A DNA stretch of 64,000 bases, from NCBI GenBank assembly GCA_016946835.1, contig JACVTC010000016.1:1292501-1356500 (forward strand). Direction: 5' to 3'. This DNA is from Neocallimastix lanati (nom. inval.). Taxonomy: Eukaryota; Neocallimastigomycota; Neocallimastigomycetes; Neocallimastigales; Neocallimastigaceae. A program made the translations under genes and the position numbers. Every line of letters begins with the position of its first letter. Within the stretch, counting starts at the first letter, position 1. Shown in pieces: positions 14,013-24,175 of the stretch. Under the pieces are notes generated by a model. The model saw only the letters and a program-made list of their open reading frames with translations, did not search any database and had not been told where the DNA came from.

Positions 14013-14386
14013 AAATAATTAATAATAAATAAATAAATAAATAAATAAAATAAAGAAAATAAATGCAGTATTGTTTATATTTCATATGTTACGAATTCCA
14101 TAATAATTATTATTAATTTTTTTTTTTTATAAATTAAATCTTAAAAAAACATTTCAAAAATATTTTTATATTATATTATATACTTATAATTATAATTATA
14201 AATATAATAATATTTATATTTATATTTGAATATTTATATATTTAAATATTTATAATTATTGAGAGGCATTTCATTCCTGTACCTACTTAAAATAGTTTTT
14301 TTTTTCTGAAAATGAATTAATGTGGCAAAGTGTAACTTTTCAAACGATGCAATTTAATAAAAAAAATGAATTTTTTTAATTATTAA

Positions 14387-14417
<31 letters not shown>

Positions 14418-15404
14418 ACAAAATAAATAAATAAATAAAATAGAACAAATAAATAAATAAATAATAAATAAATAGATAATTAATAAATAATTGTTAATTA
14501 AAATTACTAATATATTATAATTGAAAATAAAAATTAATAATTATTCTATAATTTTATATGTATTATTAAATAATATATAATTAAATAATTAAATACTAAA
14601 TAATTGAATAATAAATAATAAATAATAAATAATAAATAATAAATAATAAATAATAAATAATAAATAATAAATAATAAATAATAAATAATAAATAATAAAT
14701 AATAAATAATAAATAATAAATAATAAATAATAAATAATAAATAATAAATAATAAATAATAAATAATAAATAATTAAATAATAAATAATAAATATTAAGAA
14801 GAATAAAAAGAGTATTGATTAATAAATAATAAATAATAAATATTAAGAAGAATAAAAAGAGCATTGATTAATAAATAATAAATAATAAATAATAAATAAT
14901 AAATAATAAATAATAAATAATAAATAATAAATAATTAAATAATTAAATAATAAATAATAAATATTAAGAAGAATAAAAAGAGTATTGATTAATAAATAAT
15001 AAATAATTTAATAATAAATAATATATAATAAATAATAAATAAAATATTAAATAATTATAAAAAAGTATATATATATAATATATAATATATTTCATAATTT
15101 GAGATAAATAATGTCTATAATCATTTAGTTTTTATTATTATTATTATTATTATTATTTTTTTTTAATGTCTTTTATTATACTATGCCTTATTTCAGCATT
15201 TATTACAAAGAAAAATAAATATATTAAATATTCTTTATAATAAATAAAATGTATTTTTCTTTTTCTTTTTCACTTTTTTTTTTTTCTTTGTTATTCTTTT
15301 TCTTGTATTTCTCTTTCTTTTTCTATTCTAGGATCTTCTATCTAAAATCAATATCATTTTTCATGTAGTAGTCTATTATAAGAATTACAAATTCAACTTT
15401 TGAT

Positions 15405-15449
<45 letters not shown>

Positions 15450-15526
15450 TGGTTTTTGTTCAGAATACTATTTTTATCATCATATATTAATTATTTGGTT
15501 ATTTTAATTTTATTAGTATGAACTAC

Positions 15527-15562
<36 letters not shown>

Positions 15563-15708
15563 GTGTATTTCTTTTTTTAGCTTTATTATTTAATACCAAA
15601 ATAACATTATTTTTATTGGTATAATCTATTTAAAACTTGACTGTTTCAATATTACTATTTGAAAAATGGAATAAAATTATTATTATTATTTTTATTATTC
15701 AGTTTCAG

Positions 15709-15756
<48 letters not shown>

Positions 15757-15800
15757 ATTGTAATATTCTATAAATAATATGACAAATTATTTCAATATTA
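13701..15800. other. AT-rich gene-free stretch with microsatellites
   Basis: Low-complexity A/T DNA with AATA and AATAAAT arrays, a 41-nt T-run at 15406-15446 and a TA array near 15716. No coding signal on either strand. Confidence 0.6.
14607..15015. repeat. Heptamer array with a three-copy insert unit
   Basis: AATAAAT units run from 14607 and are interrupted three times by the same short insert, starting ATTAAGAAGAAT at about 14792, 14842 and 14972 and followed by AAAAAGAG(T/C)ATTGATT. The array therefore grew by duplication of a larger unit as well as by 7-bp slippage. Confidence 0.75.
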
Positions 15801-15803
15801 TTT

Positions 15804-16555
15804 TTATCCAAAACTAATAGATTGGCAACCATTATCTACTTTACAATATTTATCAGACTTTCCACACTAACCATACTTACTATAACAGTAACCTTTAGCA
15901 CAGATACCTATACCTTTACCATATTGTTTTGGAATTATCATTTCGGAAGTACCAGTACATTCACCATACAGAGGTTGGTAACCATTTTTGATATCACAAT
16001 ACTTCTCAGTTTTTCCACACCATCCTCACTTGCTACAGCACAAACCTTTCTCACAGCTACCAATTCCTTTATCACATTTCCATGGATCATGAGTTTGTTG
16101 ATCTTCTTCTTCACTTGGCTGGCTTTCTCCTTCACTTGGTAATTCTTTTACAATTAGTTGGTCTTCTTCTTCACTTGGTTGATCTTCTTCAATTGATTTT
16201 TCATTTTCTTTATTTTCTTGTTTATTTTCTTTTCTATTTTCTTCTTCATTTTTTTCATCATTTTCTTCATCATTTTCTTCATCATTTTCTTCATCATTTT
16301 CTTCATCATTTTCTTCATCATTTTCTTCATCATTTTCTTCATCATTTTCTTCATCATTTTCTTCATCATTTTCTTCTTCATTTTCTTCATCATTTTCTTC
16401 TTCATTTTCTTCTTCATTTTCTTCTTCATTTTCTTCTTCATTTTCTTCTTCATTTTCTTCTTCATTTTCTTCTTCATTTTATTCTCCATTTTCTTCTTCA
16501 TTTTCTTCTCTATTTTCTTCTTCATTTTCTTCTTCATTCTCTTCTTCTTCTCTTT
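15804..16555 (-). pseudogene. Decayed CBM18 (hevein-like) protein with acidic Asn/Glu repeat
   Basis: Reading the minus strand from 16555 gives a long Glu/Asn/Asp repeat (DEEN and EEEN units), then a Ser/Glu/Gln linker, then two hevein-like domains ending at a stop at 15804-15806. Domain 1 has C-D-K-G-I-G-S-C and CCSK, then a stop at 16026-16028, then GWCGKTEKYC. Domain 2 has a stop at 15867-15869 where CBM18 normally has an aromatic residue before CG. Three expected cysteines read Tyr: the NGC and CC positions, and the KCG position. Another stop interrupts the repeat near 16480. All pieces share one frame, so this was a real gene. Hevein domains bind chitin oligomers and the family is secreted; the 5' end and signal peptide are not identifiable. 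The protein is now non-functional. Confidence 0.75.
16239..16545. repeat. 12-bp coding minisatellite (acidic repeat)
   Basis: About 25 units of CATTTTCTTCAT or CATTTTCTTCTT. On the minus strand, in the frame of the CBM18 relic, they encode DEEN and EEEN. The other frames give the Lys/Met and Phe/Ile strings that look like long ORFs here. Confidence 0.85.
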
Positions 16556-16559
16556 TTTT

Positions 16560-16969
16560 TTTTTTTTATTTATTTATATTAGCTCCATATTTAATTAAAT
16601 ATTTTACTATATTTTATCTAAAATAAAAGTGTTTTTACCTTAACCCTATATATTTTATTTATGCTCATTTCAAGTTTACTTTACTTTACTTTAGTATTTT
16701 ATTAAATTTATTTTTTTCCCTTCTAGTTATGCATTAATTAAATAATTATCATTTGAATAAAAATAGTCATTCAAAAAATCTTTATTTTTTTTTTTTTCAT
16801 TATTGTTGACATATAATAAATGTCAACGAGTTTATCTAATTCTTCTATTGATGGTGATATGTTACTTTTATGATAAAGAAGTAATTTTATAATAAATCCA
16901 TTATCCAAAAAAAAAAAAAAATTAATATTATTAAGAATAATACCTATTAATTCAGAATTATCTTCTTTT

Positions 16970-17014
<45 letters not shown>

Positions 17015-17480
17015 CATTAAAGATGAGAAATCATCTAAAAATTTGAAACTGTTTTAAACTATATATAAATTGTACTACTACTACTGCCACTACTGCCACT
17101 ACTACTACTACTAATAATAATAATAATTAATTATTCGATTTTTATTTGTATTATTATTATTATTATTTTTATATAATTTTAATAATGTTTGGAAGAACAA
17201 AATAACAAAACTTAATTTAATATGCTATTAACAAGTGAGATATATTTATATATTTTAGAATAAAAAAAATTCTATTATATACAGATAAACTTTTTGATTT
17301 TTTTGTTAAAAAATTTTTTTTTTTGTCTGAAACAAAACAAAAAAAAAAAAATTTATATATCATGTATTTTTTAATATATGTATATAGACTAGATGTAGTT
17401 TTATATTTTATCTATAATATTATTAAAATTTTTCTTAGTAGTAGTGTAAAGAATATAATATTGTTGATATAAAATACTTA
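16560..17480. other. AT-rich spacer with T-run and Thr/Ala-type triplet tract
   Basis: No gene seen. It holds a T-run of about 43 nt at 16972-17014 and an ACT/GCC triplet tract at 17076-17112. That tract would read Thr-Thr-Ala repeats on the plus strand, resembling the linkers of the CBM18 gene, but it sits in no open frame of useful length. Confidence 0.5.
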
Positions 17481-17524
17481 AACTTTACTTTATTATTAAT
17501 ATAATGGAATTTATATTATAATAT

Positions 17525-17645
17525 AATTTATATAAAATACATCTTTCCAAAGTTCTTTAAATGACTCATATTATTTTATTACTTTAACAATAGAATAATA
17601 AAATTTATATAAAATACATCTTTCCAAAATTTTTTAAATGACTCA
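17525..17645. repeat. 44-bp direct repeat with 77-bp offset
   Basis: 17525-17568 and 17602-17645 match over 44 bp (core ACATCTTTCCAAA then TTTAAATGACTCA) with about three mismatches. The flanking sequence differs. This may be part of a decayed terminal repeat belonging to the copia-like end just to the right. Confidence 0.7.
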
Positions 17646-17929
17646 CAGTTAACTTGTTGATTACAATGATACATTGTATTTAACTATCAAATAAAGTTTA
17701 TATAATAAATGATATATAGAGTTTGGTATATTTATAAGGAAATTAAATATATCGTTGTACAAATTTTAGCAATCATACTCTATAATTATTTGTTTTCAAT
17801 AAGCTCTTTCATTTCAATTATTTATATTTAATTACAGATATTAATTTATATTTACAATATATCTAATATAATTTAATTTAATACTTTATTAAACTTATGC
17901 TAGAATATAACTTTATATTAATAAAGTTA

Positions 17930-18060
17930 ATAATCCCTCTTCAAATTATATTTTTTATTATTATCAAAATTTATTTGTATAATTACTTATTATGTTTTCC
18001 ATTAAGGTTTTTTGGTTAATGGATCGGTCATCATATTATTTGTATTAAAATATTTTAATT
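17930..18060 (-). pseudogene. Possible 3' end of a Ty1/copia RNase H with polypurine tract
   Basis: The minus strand near 18000-18045 reads NNMMTDPLTKKP, close to the (A)D-x-L-T-K motif that ends copia RNase H. Below it lies a purine-rich GAAGAGGGA tract (about 17950) like those preceding a 3' LTR. Nothing upstream is convincing, so this is a weak call from a short match. Confidence 0.3.
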
Positions 18061-18750
18061 GAAATATATATATATATATATATTTTAATTTAATATATTT
18101 TTATTGCTGAAATGGTAACTAATACTAATTTGTCAAAGCTTTGGAATTAAATGTCCTACTTCCAATACTACTTTTATTTATTTTATTTACCTTTTTTTTT
18201 TTTTTTTAGGTAAAATCAGTTTATTAGAAAATTCAAAATACATTATAATTATAAAAAAATACTTTATATTCCTATTTTAATTATAATGCTTCAAATAAAA
18301 ATAAAAATAAATCTTCTAATAATAAAGTAAATAATTTTTATTTAAACTCATTGAAAAATTTTTTTTTTTTTTTTTACAATAATAAATTTTTTAAAGGAAA
18401 AACAAAAAAACAAACAAACAAAAAAAAAACAAAACAAAATAAAAAAAAAGAAACAGAAAAACAAAAAACAAAACAAAAAACAACAAAAAAGAAAACAAAA
18501 AAAAAAAAAAAAAAAAAATAAATCAAAAATATATATATATTTTTTCATAATAAGTACCTCCAATAAAATTAAATTTAAAAAATTTAAGGAGTTTAAAAAA
18601 TTTTTTTCAAAAAATTTTCAAGAATTCCAAAAGCTCATTAAATATAAAAATTCTAATAATGAAAAATTGTAATAAATTTTAATTATAAATGAAGACCCAA
18701 AAATATTAAGATATTCTTCCTTAATATCAAGATTTATTAATCGTATTTAG

Positions 18751-18770
<20 letters not shown>
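18061..18770. other. AT-rich spacer
   Basis: Poly-A, poly-T and AAAC-rich low complexity. The Cys/Phe-rich minus-strand frame at 18348-18563 is a reading of the AAAC tract. No gene seen. Confidence 0.55.
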
Positions 18771-18774
<4 letters not shown>

Positions 18775-18781
<7 letters not shown>

Positions 18782-19370
18782 TCAGACAAACTACCTCATC
18801 ATCGTTTAACCAACTTTAAAATTGTCTTAGAAAAAAATACCTCACTTCATTATGGTCTAATTTACTTATTAACAGAAGAAGAATTTCAAGTTTTAAAAAT
18901 TATATTAAAGAAAAATTTTTTTTTAAAAAAAAAGGATATATTAGACTGTTGGTATCATCTGCTAGATAAACCTGTTCTTGTTCAAAAAAAAAAAAAAAAA
19001 AAAAAGATGGTTCTCTTCGTTTATACGTAAGACTACAAAAAAAATATTAAATGCAATAAACTATATAAGAAATTCGTATTCTCTTCCTTTAATAACAGAT
19101 ATAAAAATTGCATTTAGATCTAAATATGACCATGATGAATATTTAGTTTTGCCATTTTTTGAATTTAAAAAAAAATGAACCTACCTCTTTTCAATCCTTT
19201 CTTCGTTCTATTCTTAGACCTTATTTGGAAAAATGTGTGGTGTTATATTTAGATGATATTCTTATTTATTCCATAGATTTAAAGGAACAATCATAACCAA
19301 GTCAGAAATGTCTTTCAAACTTTAATTAATAATAATTTATATGCAAAATTAAAAAAATAGGTGATAGCAC
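18775..19370 (+). mobile_element. Ty3-type LTR retrotransposon reverse transcriptase relic
   Basis: Plus-strand fragments in shifting frames give, in order, LTEEEFQVLKIIL (start of RT), GYIRL, a Lys-run plus DGSLRLYV (the KKDGSLR motif), RNSYSLPLITDIK, SKYDHDEY, and VLYLDDILIYS with the catalytic YLDD at 19246-19257. Order and motifs match Ty3-family RT, and the spacing is about right. A-run length changes break the frame at least three times, including a 21-nt A-run just before DGSLR. No protease, integrase or LTR is recognisable. It is dead, and a LINE relic follows on the same strand. Confidence 0.75.
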
Positions 19371-19499
19371 CATAGTGTCATTAAGAGTTTTGCTACAATA
19401 CTAAAACAATTCTTCTTCTTCTTCTCTTCAGGAATCATGGGTATATTTAATCAACTAATTTTCAATGTCAGAAATTCACTCTACTCCTTTTTTTTTTTT

Positions 19500-19552
19500 T
19501 TTATAATGAAAAATAACAAGGCGTGTCTTGGTTCTGATGGCATACCAATCAA

Positions 19553-19594
<42 letters not shown>

Positions 19595-20492
19595 AGCATT
19601 TTTCCACTCTAAGAGTTGCACTTTTTCTTCTCAGAATGAATTCTAATCTAGAAAGTTTACTTATTCCAGAATCCCCATGATGTAAAAAAAAAATGTTTAT
19701 TTTTATTATTTAATAAAATTTGGGATGGCATCTTTCCTGATGAATGGAATCCTGATTCTTTTGTTTCCATTTCCATTCCTAATGAAAGTGGATCTTTCCA
19801 AATTATAATAATTTACCAGTTTATTGGTATTTTCCTCATCAATGTCGGATTAAAAATTCTCAATAAAAAAAAAATTTGTCAGTCACTAAAAGAATTTGCG
19901 GACTATGCTTTCTCTCATGGAATTATTAGACCAGAAAAGTTTGGTTTTTAGAAGTAAGGAAGAATGTCCCCGTTTATTTGTTTGTATATTCGTTAAAATT
20001 TCCAAAGGAAGAAAACTTAAATGATATAAATTTACCTTTCTTGCTTTTTTCTTGAGCTTAGAAAAAAAAAAAAAAAGCTTATGATTTAGTTTCAGTTCCA
20101 ATTTATAATTTACTTAATAAATTTTAAAAAAAAAATATTAGTATGTAGAGGTAAATCTTCTTCAGTCCATTACTAAAATCTTATACCTTACTTCGAAAGG
20201 CTCTTCCTAACTTTAATGATACAACTTTCAAAAAAAAAATAATTTCCAATAGGGATTAGGGTTAGAGGGTTAAACCCTACATCGAGGTATTTGCCAAGAC
20301 TATCCCTTATCACCCATTTTTATTTTATTTAATGGAGTTATCAATGAAATGACATATTGAATAAAAATAACAAACGATATGATGTGTGTGATTGTGATAA
20401 CTGAAAGAAATGAAAAAAAAAAAAAATAAAAAAAAGTGTTATGGTGGCCCCATATTTGATGATGAATATTCTTATTATTTTGTTGGCCCTAC

Positions 20493-20526
<34 letters not shown>

Positions 20527-21120
20527 CTCTCTTAAAAAAAAAAAAATCCGTTTTCAATAAAACTCATGATTAAGGTATCAAAAAAAAAAAAAATAAAAAA
20601 AATAAAAATAAATTGACTTATTCAATTTAAAAAAGTATTATTGCTATGATGAACAGTAAAATAAAAATCATCAACGGTTAACTCTTTCTTTAAATTTTTT
20701 TTAAACTAATAGGGATGTACTTTTTTTTTTATACCTTAAAAACTAGTATTCTACTTTCCTTTGTCCTTGAGTTCAGTTCTTTACTATATCCCTTTTACTA
20801 GGATTAAATAAAAAAAAAGAGGAACATTGAAAAAACTGAATAGAAAGTTTATTCATTCCAAAATAAAATAAAGAAAAAATTATTTGAAACGATGTGAAAA
20901 ATGGAAATGAAAATAGAGTAAAGTATTTAACTGTAAAAAAAAAGCTGAAAAAAAAAGAAAAAAAGAAAATAGTGGTTGGTATATACTATTATTTGGTGCT
21001 TGTGTAAATCCTCTCAGACAAGGTTTACGCAATGGGATTCTTATAGTATTAGAAATATAGAAAACATAGAAAATATACCTACCTGAGTATCGTTTAACCC
21101 CTAACCTCTCACGCAAAACT
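19500..21120 (+). mobile_element. LINE relic (family B), plus strand, heavily decayed
   Basis: Translated pieces line up in order with the family B copy at 42-44 kb: NKACLGSDGIP (GPDG motif), KIWDGIFPDEW, SIPNESG, then HGIIRPEKFGFRSKEECP (19917-19970), KKAYDLVSVPIYN, LPNFNDTTF, YPLSPIFILFNG and KCYGGPIFDDEYSYYF, where the catalytic FADD has become FDDE. Remnants of the SFV..KV..FSPLL segment are seen near 20750. Homopolymer insertions break the frame repeatedly. This is reverse transcriptase of an APE-type non-LTR element and clearly non-functional. Boundaries are approximate. Confidence 0.7.
20255..20280. repeat. Interstitial telomere-like tract
   Basis: ATTAGGGTTAGAGGG is followed at once by TTAAACCCTAC, so G-rich and C-rich telomere-type motifs abut and form a small palindrome (AGGGTT-A-AACCCT). 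It lies within the LINE relic where coding sequence would be expected. Confidence 0.55.
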
Positions 21121-22460
21121 CAGAGGGCTTTTTATAAAAATAAACATATAAATAAATATTGTTTATTATATTTATTATTTATTTATTATTTATTTATTAT
21201 TTATTAATTATTTATTATATTTATTATTTATTTATTATTTATTATTTATTATTTATTATTTATTATTTATTTATTTAAAAATATTTTATAATAAAATATT
21301 TAAAGACTTTACTTATTTCAAAAATGATTTAATTATTTATTTATTGGTTAAAAAAATTATATAGTGTGGCAATTAATTAAAATATTTTAAGCCATATTTT
21401 AAAATGCATAATTGCGAAGTGATACACATTCATATAGTTCATTCTAAAAAATTTTTCTATATATTAATATATATATGTATATATGTATAACAAGTCATAA
21501 TTAAATAAAAGTATAAAATTTATCTGTACTTTAAATTTTCGTTTAGCCATTTATCAATATTTTATAATTAATAAATTCATATTAATAAATAATCCATTTT
21601 TATAAAATATTATCCATATATGGATAAAATTAATTTTACTAAAAATGGTAAATTTTAATATTGTTAAGTATTATTTTATTATTATATTAAATTATATGGA
21701 TAATTAAAAAAAAATATAATTAAATTATTAAAATAATTGAATATACTATAATTTTTCAATTAATAAATTAAAAATTTAGTTATAAAATATAATGTTAAGA
21801 TAAAAATGAACATGACTAGGATTATAAAAAAGGAAGCTGCCTGTTAGACCCACTAAATTATAACACGTGATCGTATAATACATGAAATGACCTCCTATCA
21901 ACTCCATATAAATAATTTACTATAAAAACTCATAAATTTATGTATTGTAAATATTTGTTAATTACTATTAATAATAAAATATTATAAATAAAATTATTAA
22001 ATTTAAGTCTTGTCTTTTAAAATAAAATCGTTTAATTAATAAAGCTTCAATAAAATTTGATAAACTTTAAGAATTCCAAAAAAATTAATAATAAATTATA
22101 TAAAATATAAATAAGAATTCCAAAAAAATTAATAATAAATTATATAAAATATAAATAATTACTTAGTATTAAATAATAAATAATTACTATTAAATAATTT
22201 ATAATTAAAAGAAGTCTTAAAAAAAGTGTAAATAATATTTTTTTATTAAATATAAATTAAAAAATAAATTAAAAATGATTTTAATTAAATTTTAAAATTT
22301 AATTTATTTATTACTACTAAAGAACTTCAAAATGATGTAATGAAATTATTTATATTATACATTAAATATTTAATTCACATATATTAATGTGATTTATATC
22401 ATATGATATACCTATGCCACATTTACATTATAAATACTTCTTCAATATTGTCATTGTTTG
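21121..22460. other. AT-rich spacer with a 44-bp tandem duplication
   Basis: No gene seen. TTA-type microsatellites occupy 21170-21270. A 44-bp unit starting AAGAATTCC is duplicated in tandem at 22069 and 22113. A small less AT-rich patch at 21830-21890 contains CACGTG but no coding signal; it may be a decayed LTR. Confidence 0.5.
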
Positions 22461-22469
22461 TATTGTCAT

Positions 22470-23045
22470 CATTAAATAATATTATTTTCATTTTTTATAT
22501 TTAAATTTAAATTATTTTTTCTAATTAAATTATTAATATCAAAAAAAATACTTTTATTTACTTTTAAATTATCATTGAAAGTTCCTTCATTACTTTTAAT
22601 TATATTATCCTGATTATTAATGTTAATATTTTTGTTTGAATCCTGATTGTTCGTAATTTGATCATTAAATGAAAATTTAAATGGTAATGAAAAATTAAAT
22701 TTAAATTCAATTTTTTTATTATTTAAATTCATATTATTATTTAATATATTATTCAGTAAGTAATAATTTAAATTATTATCATTGAAATTATCTTCAAAAT
22801 TCCTATTTAAATTATTTAAATAGCTTCTTTGAAAATTTAAATTACAATAATTTAAAGCTTATTATTCATTATATAACATTTCATAAGGAATATTATTATT
22901 AATTTCTTTATAAGGAATTCTGTTATGAATATAATTGGCGGTTGCAAATAGCATCTTTCCCCCAAAAAAAACATGATTTAAATGATCATCTTGTAGCCAT
23001 GCTCTTGCATTTTAGAGAAGTGAATAATGAAGACGTTCAACTCTT

Positions 23046-23077
<32 letters not shown>

Positions 23078-24081
23078 CTGGAGTATTGGGGATTGTGTGT
23101 TAAAAGATAAATGTCGTTTTTGATTATTACAAAATTCAGAAAAATTTGTTGTTTAAAAATTCAGTACCATTATCTGATTGTTAAGTATTTAATATTTTTA
23201 TTAGAAATATTTTTAACTTTATTTTGAATCATGATATAAATACATTAAAATCTTCACTTTTAGATTTAAAAAATAAAACCCAACCATATCTTGTATAGTC
23301 GTCTAATATTGATAAAAAAAATATTTATTTCCACAATGTGAACATATTCTTAATGATACTGTGCCCTTATGTATTTTCTCAAAAGGTTCTGAAGTTTTAT
23401 TACCTCATCTATGAAAAGGAAAATTTCTTAACTTTGAGTATGCGCATATCTTATATCTTCTTTTATTGCTAATTTTTTATTAATATATTCCTAAGGCTTT
23501 GTATATTATAATGACCTAAAAAGACGATGCCAGGTATGAAGACTATCGTCATTTTCTTCATTTGCCTTATTACATAAAACACCATCTTTAAATTCTATTT
23601 TTCTTTGTGATATCCATAATATAGAAGTTCTTGAATTATTTGAATTTGTACTGCAAGTTTTATTATTTTTTCTTATGGTAAATAGTTACTTGATTTTTTG
23701 TTTTTTTTACTCTTTGAAAAAAATGGTTTTGCAATATTGGTCGCTTAAACAATCAAAGAAGATTAAATTTCTTTTTGAATATTGAAACATATAAGGCATT
23801 CTTTAAAGTGATTTTATTATCGTTCACATTATATGCTCCCATATAATATAACTAAATTTAACACTATCATCATTGGCAGAATATATCTTTTTATCAAACC
23901 TTTTTGTGTCAGATAAACAACTTAAATCTCCAGACATACGATAAGTGCTACCAGAGTCTAATGTCCATGAATATACATCATTTCCTTTCTTTATTTATTA
24001 TCTTTTGTATTAATATGCTTATAATAATACGTTCGGTCTTTTTGATGGTAATATATTAGAATGGAACTCGTTATCGGCCAT
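22470..24081 (-). mobile_element. Ty1/copia relic: protease, integrase and Asn-rich spacer
   Basis: On the minus strand, from high to low coordinates: a Met-start peptide MADNEFHSNIL (24081), then WTLDSGSTYRMSGD, a retropepsin site with D-S-G-S at 23947-23958. Next come HTWHRLLGHYNI (integrase zinc-finger histidines, about 23520-23555), a patch like the integrase core start (about 23280-23340), QSDNGTEFLNNKF (about 23155-23182), GRVERLHYSLL (about 23015-23045), and NYIHNRIPYKEINNN. The frame ends in an Asn/Lys-rich spacer, of which 22472-22732 is the longest open part. A T-run at about 23047-23077 replaces the residues before GRVER. RT and RNase H are missing. Very little lies between the Met-start and the protease, so most of Gag is deleted. 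Confidence 0.75.
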
Positions 24082-24175
24082 TGTTATTTTTAAAAAAAAA
24101 TTCTTCATTCTTGTCTTCGTAATCATTTCTTGAAATTAAATTATTAACTTCTGTATTTTTATATTCAAATTTATT

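Noticed and set aside
14589-14864. 91-residue minus-strand frame of repeated FIIYYLL
   Set aside because: Reading of the AATAAAT heptamer array; no coding evidence.
16082-16598. Three long frames rich in Phe/His/Leu, Phe/Ile and Lys/Met
   Set aside because: Alternate frames of the 12-bp repeat that encodes DEEN/EEEN in the CBM18 relic.
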